Assembly: GCA_003819975.1 (NCBI GenBank)
Contig: RPPU01000113.1
Location: 1-9,922, forward strand
From: Desulfobacteraceae bacterium
GTDB lineage: Bacteria > Desulfobacterota > DSM-4660 > Desulfatiglandales > HGW-15
DNA: 9,922 nucleotides
Reading direction: 5' to 3'
Under the pieces are notes generated by a model. It made no database searches, was not told where the DNA came from, and saw only the letters and a list, made by a program, of their open reading frames with translations. This document shows positions 6,312-9,922 of the stretch, piece by piece (position 1 is the stretch's first letter; every line of letters starts with the position of its first letter). The position numbers and the translations under genes are program-made.

Positions 6312-7616
6312 CTATATCTTCCCATCGGTAGTAAGGATTTTTATCTTTATGATTTTCATTAATTGAACAGTAAGATTTTCCATGGAATATTTTTTCATAA
6401 ATTCAGTTATATCGCGCGACGTCTTTCTACCATTAATATGGGCTGACATGGCATCAAGTATGGCTCGGCTGATCTCGTCGACGGATTCTTCCCGGACAAT
6501 ATAAGAATTCGGACTATATTTTTTCAGCATATCTTCAGCTTCTCCGACCGGGATGGTTGCCAGAAAAGGCAAATCAAGTAAAATACCATCGAATAATTTA
6601 ACCGGAATGGCCCATTGCATGTTCCTCAATAATCCGATATGTGATTTGGACATTGATTCAAGGACTTTCGAATAAGTCGTCTGCGGCTGTGAAATGACAA
6701 TATCGTCAATATGATATTTTTTGGAAATGAATTGGATTAAGCGCCATTCCTTACCGTAGTAAAGAAATTGAAAATGATTACTGTTAATTTTTTTTTGGAT
6801 TTTAAGCGAAGACAAAGCTTTAAAAAAGGGAATTGGATCGGTTTCATAAAAAAACCGACCCGCATAAAAAATAGTGAATTTTTCATATTTCAGTTCTTTT
6901 TTGAGGCCGGGCGATGTGTTATTGTCAAAACCGTTATAGACGGTGAACATTTTTTCTTTATATTGGGGATATTGTTTTATGTAGAGTTTTCTCAAATCTT
7001 CGGTAACGATAACAAAAAGGTTGCAGTTTTTTAAGAGCATTTCCTCGATTTTTCGATCAATTATTTTTCGGATATACGGCTTTTTGTAAAGCCAGCTGAG
7101 CGATTTGAACCTTAAAGCATACGCCTCTCGAAAATCGATGATCAACGGTTTTTTTGTGATTCCTTTCAATATCAATCCGATTAGGGCCGAGCTAAAAGGC
7201 GGACATGAAGAATAGATAAGGTCGATATTATATTTTCGGATCATTTTGTACGCATGGAAAGCGGTAAAAGGCAGCCATCCTAAAAATAAATCCGGAATAC
7301 AGAAAAAATCATAGAAATAATTTCTTTTAATTTCAATGCCGACCCATCTTGACATTCGGGTTAATAACCCATTGATTTTTCCAAAAAGGGTAAAAGAATT
7401 AAAAATGGAGTATGTATATTCACAATGGGTTTCAGGTGCAGGACTTTCATTCCCTATAATGCAAAAATTCTTATCCGGATTTTTTATGCTTAAGACATAA
7501 GGAGTCCAACCGTACTTTCTGAAATATTTAGAAAAAGCAACACTTCGCTTTGAGCCCACATCGGCTAAAGGAGGATAATAATGACATATCATTAATATTT
7601 TTTTATTTTCATCCAT
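6312..7616 (-). CDS. Glycosyltransferase, family 4 type (GT-B fold)
   Basis: Probable cytosolic, membrane-associated glycosyltransferase of 434 residues, moving a sugar from a nucleotide donor to a lipid-linked acceptor. The N-terminal Rossmann half starts ILMICHYYPPLADVGSKR (7-24), the acceptor-side loop common in family 4. DLIYSSCPPFSSALIG (132-147) and LIIDFREAY (158-166) follow; many relatives have DFRDPW at the last position, so this is a variant. The hinge VYNGFD (226-231) leads into the donor half with FTIFYAGRF (247-255), VISQPQTTY (307-315) and VKLFDGILLDLPFLATIPVGEAEDML (339-364; key residues K340, D343, P350, E359), where family 4 enzymes bind the nucleotide-sugar phosphate. Donor and acceptor are not predictable. 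The start is 16 bases after the flippase stop, with no clear Shine-Dalgarno. Codons are AT-rich (one 60-base row, 7201-7260, is 33% GC), and a run of nine A occurs in the coding strand at 6796-6788. Confidence 0.88.
   Translation of the reverse strand: MDENKKILMICHYYPPLADVGSKRSVAFSKYFRKYGWTPYVLSIKNPDKNFCIIGNESPAPETHCEYTYSIFNSFTLFGKINGLLTRMSRWVGIEIKRNYFYDFFCIPDLFLGWLPFTAFHAYKMIRKYNIDLIYSSCPPFSSALIGLILKGITKKPLIIDFREAYALRFKSLSWLYKKPYIRKIIDRKIEEMLLKNCNLFVIVTEDLRKLYIKQYPQYKEKMFTVYNGFDNNTSPGLKKELKYEKFTIFYAGRFFYETDPIPFFKALSSLKIQKKINSNHFQFLYYGKEWRLIQFISKKYHIDDIVISQPQTTYSKVLESMSKSHIGLLRNMQWAIPVKLFDGILLDLPFLATIPVGEAEDMLKKYSPNSYIVREESVDEISRAILDAMSAHINGRKTSRDITEFMKKYSMENLTVQLMKIIKIKILTTDGKI
6318..6323 (-). 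promoter_or_regulatory. Ribosome binding site deciding the methyltransferase start
   Basis: GGGAAG on the minus strand, 7 bases ahead of the ATG at 6310-6308 and just inside the last codons of the glycosyltransferase gene. It supports the inner start over the ATG at 6325, which lies upstream of this site. Confidence 0.55.
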
Positions 7617-7632
7617 TTAATTTATTTTCGAT

Positions 7633-9105
7633 TTAAGTGTTTCGTGAAACCAGTTTACGCTTAACCAACGCTGTCACTCGATTGATTTCATCACGAGAAA
7701 AATAACCGGATAATAAAATACTGACACTAAAAATGGATAAAATAATAATCGCTTTGATCAACCCTCGATATAAACCTTCAACTGTAATGAAACAGGACCC
7801 GCTTAAACAAATGATGAATATTAAAATATTTTTAACAATTTTTACCCATGGGTAATGAATCGGATAAACACGCTGATTAAATAGATATGAAAGGATCGAC
7901 ATAATCAGAAACGATATAAAGGTGCTGATAGAAGCTCCCATTATTCCGTATGATGGAATTAAGATAAAATTTAAAATCAAGTTTGTAATAGTTGAGATAA
8001 TCGTAATCACGGTTATCAATTGTGTTTTTTGCTTTATATAAATACCGACATTTAACACATTAGAAAGCCCATTTAAGGCAAAACCAAGAATGAGCCATGT
8101 GCAAATGGCGGATGCCCCCCAAAATTCTTGCGGCGTTATCAACATAATAACGGGTTTGGATAGAAGAATCGCCCCAAGGCTGGCGAAGGACACGATTAAG
8201 AAAAAAATAGTTAAAAATCTGGAAAAAAAATCTGGCCCATTGGATTCAGTGGCGGCTTGGAAATAGATGGAAGGCCAAACCAATAAAAACGGTTCAAATA
8301 TGATAAAACTGATAATGGCTGAAATTTTGTAACCGACACCGTATAATCCAACCTCGTGTGAGGTTGAAAAATATTGCAGGAAAAACCGATCGGACCCATT
8401 CATTAAAAATAATGCCAATCCCGCCGGAACAAGCGGTAATCCATAAATGAGCATCTTTTTTAAGATTTTAAATGAAAATGTGCGCGATATATCTTTGGAG
8501 ACTAACATAAATAAGATCAATGAAAATAAAAAGGCTGAAATGAGATTTCCGTAAATAAGGCCCTTAAGCCCTATTTTCAGAATGAGAATAAAATAGAGAT
8601 TTAGCGAGATATTTAAAAGCAAATAGACAATAGAAGATATCGAAAGCTGAATGGATTTCAACTTGGCCCGCAGCAATGCGGAAGGGATATGCGAAGAGGT
8701 GACGATAAACGCGGTTATCGCAATCATTTGAATCAAATGGGTGTAGTTTTTGGTTCCATAGATAACTTTATTGATGTATCCGGCTGATAAATAGAAACTA
8801 GCGCTGAATATGAATCCTACGATCGATACATATAAAATGGAAGTAGAAACCGCTTGTTTTCTCATCTTTTCATCATCAACATATTCATAAGAATAACTTC
8901 GAAATAATGCGCTCGGCAAACCCTGGGTTATAAAAAAAATCGATACATTGAGCAATAATGAAAGGATTTCCAAGATGCCATAGTCGGTTGGATTCAAATA
9001 GCGGGTATAAATCGGCAATAAAAAAAACCCGATCGCTTTTGAGAGGATGCTGCTCAAACTAAAAATCAGGGTATGTTTGGCTGTGTTTTTAAGATAGGTA
9101 ATCAT
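7633..9105 (-). CDS. Wzx-type oligosaccharide flippase (polysaccharide transporter family)
   Basis: Inner-membrane protein of 490 residues, predicted to flip undecaprenyl-linked oligosaccharide from the cytosolic to the periplasmic face. Length and a hydrophobicity pattern of about 12-14 membrane segments fit the MOP/MATE-related polysaccharide synthesis family. The N-terminus carries the typical LSKAIGFFLLPIYTRYLN (21-38) followed by PTDYGILEI (39-47), and GLPLVPAGLALFLMNGSDRF (about 222-241) is the mid-protein signature with a charged pair in a helix. Start: ATG at 9105 is the only reasonable one, since an in-frame TGA lies about 36 bases upstream and the next Met is far inside; no Shine-Dalgarno is visible. 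It is the second gene of the operon visible here, 68 bases after the epimerase. AT-rich and isoleucine-rich like its downstream neighbour, consistent with exchange among strains. The substrate is unknown; wzx would be a role name rather than a proven orthologue. Confidence 0.9.
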   Translation of the reverse strand: MITYLKNTAKHTLIFSLSSILSKAIGFFLLPIYTRYLNPTDYGILEILSLLLNVSIFFITQGLPSALFRSYSYEYVDDEKMRKQAVSTSILYVSIVGFIFSASFYLSAGYINKVIYGTKNYTHLIQMIAITAFIVTSSHIPSALLRAKLKSIQLSISSIVYLLLNISLNLYFILILKIGLKGLIYGNLISAFLFSLILFMLVSKDISRTFSFKILKKMLIYGLPLVPAGLALFLMNGSDRFFLQYFSTSHEVGLYGVGYKISAIISFIIFEPFLLVWPSIYFQAATESNGPDFFSRFLTIFFLIVSFASLGAILLSKPVIMLITPQEFWGASAICTWLILGFALNGLSNVLNVGIYIKQKTQLITVITIISTITNLILNFILIPSYGIMGASISTFISFLIMSILSYLFNQRVYPIHYPWVKIVKNILIFIICLSGSCFITVEGLYRGLIKAIIILSIFSVSILLSGYFSRDEINRVTALVKRKLVSRNT

Positions 9106-9173
9106 ATAAAACGGAGTAATTTTCGCCCGGGTCGGCGTTCAAATAACGAAACGAGAATTTTCGAAAACGAATT

Positions 9174-9922
9174 TCAGATCCGAAAGATTTCGGAAACGAT
9201 AATTTCCGCTATTCTTTCCGCAGCTTTTCCGTCTCCATAAGGATGTTCTTGAATCGACATTTTCCCGTATTGTACAGGATTATCCAAAATAGTTGCTGTT
9301 TCCAGCATGATTCCTTTCTCTTCCGTGCCGATCATTTTCAGCACGCCTGCTTGAACCCCTTCAGGACGTTCTGTTTTATCCCTAAGCACTAAAACGGGTT
9401 TTCCCAAAGAAGAGGCTTCTTCCTGAATACCGCCCGAATCGGTCAGAATTAAATACGCTTTATCCAACAGGTAAATAAAAGAAAAATAATCCAGCGGCTT
9501 GATCAAATATAAATTATCGATGCCGCCCAACAAAGAATGAACCGGTTTTTGTACATTCGGATTTAAGTGCACCGGATAAATAAACAAGTCACGGGGATAT
9601 CTTAAAGCCAGTTCCCTCAAGGCCCGGCACATATTCTCAAGCGGCGTTCCGAAGCTTTCCCGACGATGGATCGTGATCGGGATAATGCGGGACCCTGGTT
9701 TTTCCGCAATGATTTTGGTCAATTCTTCATTAAGATTGATTTTCCCGCTTTGAATGAGCTTCAAGGCGCCCCAGAGTGCATCGACAACCGTATTACCGGT
9801 CACATAAATTCTCTCTTCCGGAACTCCTTCGCTCATGAGATTCTCTCGGGCTGTTTCGGTAGGCGCAAAATGATAATCGGCGATAACGCTGACCAAGCGA
9901 CGGTTGATTTCTTCCGGAAAAG
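9174..9922 (-). CDS. wecB: UDP-N-acetylglucosamine 2-epimerase, non-hydrolysing (C-terminal two thirds; 5' end outside window)
   Basis: Cytosolic enzyme interconverting UDP-GlcNAc and UDP-ManNAc, supplying ManNAc or ManNAcA for surface glycans. The frame is open to the right edge: before the TTG codon at 9896 it continues through FPEEINRR, a conserved stretch just ahead of the visible SVIADYHFAPTE, so the gene is truncated by the window and does not start at 9896. About 248 residues are visible; the family has about 370-380. Motifs numbered from the visible Phe: GNTVVDA (42-48), HRRESFG (85-91, its His matching the catalytic His213 of E. coli WecB), YPVHLNPNV (115-123), KPLDYFSF (141-148), LTDSGGIQEEA (159-169), RDKTERPEG (180-188) and HPYGDGKAAERI (226-237). 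These fit the non-hydrolysing form, though a close relative with another UDP-sugar cannot be excluded. It is the first visible gene of the operon, and more GC-rich than the next three. Confidence 0.93.
   Translation of the reverse strand, partial: FPEEINRRLVSVIADYHFAPTETARENLMSEGVPEERIYVTGNTVVDALWGALKLIQSGKINLNEELTKIIAEKPGSRIIPITIHRRESFGTPLENMCRALRELALRYPRDLFIYPVHLNPNVQKPVHSLLGGIDNLYLIKPLDYFSFIYLLDKAYLILTDSGGIQEEASSLGKPVLVLRDKTERPEGVQAGVLKMIGTEEKGIMLETATILDNPVQYGKMSIQEHPYGDGKAAERIAEIIVSEIFRI

Noticed and set aside
6311..6325. Methyltransferase start at the ATG at 6325
   Set aside because: It has no ribosome binding site and overlaps the upstream gene; the inner ATG at 6310 has GGGAAG at ideal spacing and begins one base after the upstream stop. 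The outer start remains possible.
1..9922. CRISPR arrays, tRNA or rRNA genes, insertion sequences, attachment sites
   Set aside because: No regularly spaced repeats, tRNA-like cloverleaf, rRNA-like sequence, transposase or integrase motifs were seen, and coding sequence accounts for nearly the whole window.

Overview
The window looks like part of a cell-surface polysaccharide (capsule, O-antigen or exopolysaccharide) locus from a bacterium, probably a Gram-negative-type environmental one. The taxon cannot be fixed from sequence alone. The set of genes (polyprenyl-phosphate sugar-1-P transferase, Wzx-type flippase, glycosyltransferase, non-hydrolysing UDP-GlcNAc 2-epimerase) points to lipid-linked glycan assembly. 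The sugar transferase resembles the subgroup found with exosortase/PEP-CTERM systems, but no exosortase is visible here.

Layout. Bases 1-125 are the 3' end of an unidentified plus-strand gene. glmS (171-2000, +) follows after 45 bases with a good ribosome binding site, and the two may be co-transcribed. Bases 2001-2144 are an unusually purine-rich convergent spacer. From 2145 to the right edge everything is on the minus strand. Read in the direction of transcription (right to left) the order is: wecB-like epimerase (cut by the window edge), Wzx-like flippase, family-4 glycosyltransferase, SAM-dependent methyltransferase, hexapeptide acyltransferase, a large VanZ-type membrane protein, and a polyprenyl glycosylphosphotransferase. 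The last gene ends inside a rho-independent terminator. Gene junctions are 68, 16, 1, -20, 1 and 3 bases, so this is almost certainly one operon whose promoter lies beyond the right edge.

How the genes fit together (inference from families). GlmS makes glucosamine-6-P, the precursor of UDP-GlcNAc. The epimerase converts UDP-GlcNAc to UDP-ManNAc. The glycosylphosphotransferase loads the first sugar phosphate onto undecaprenyl phosphate. The glycosyltransferase extends the glycan, and the methyltransferase and acyltransferase may decorate it. The flippase moves the lipid-linked unit across the inner membrane. No Wzy polymerase, Wzz or export porin is recognisable in this stretch, so the locus must continue outside it or use another scheme.

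The most unusual item is the VanZ-type protein. It appears to contain three copies of the VanZ unit, the middle one degenerate, rather than the usual single copy. The centre of the operon (flippase, glycosyltransferase, methyltransferase) is clearly more AT-rich than glmS or the epimerase, a common mark of exchangeable surface-glycan genes. Start codons of two genes were moved inward from the longest reading frame to remove long overlaps or to use a ribosome binding site.
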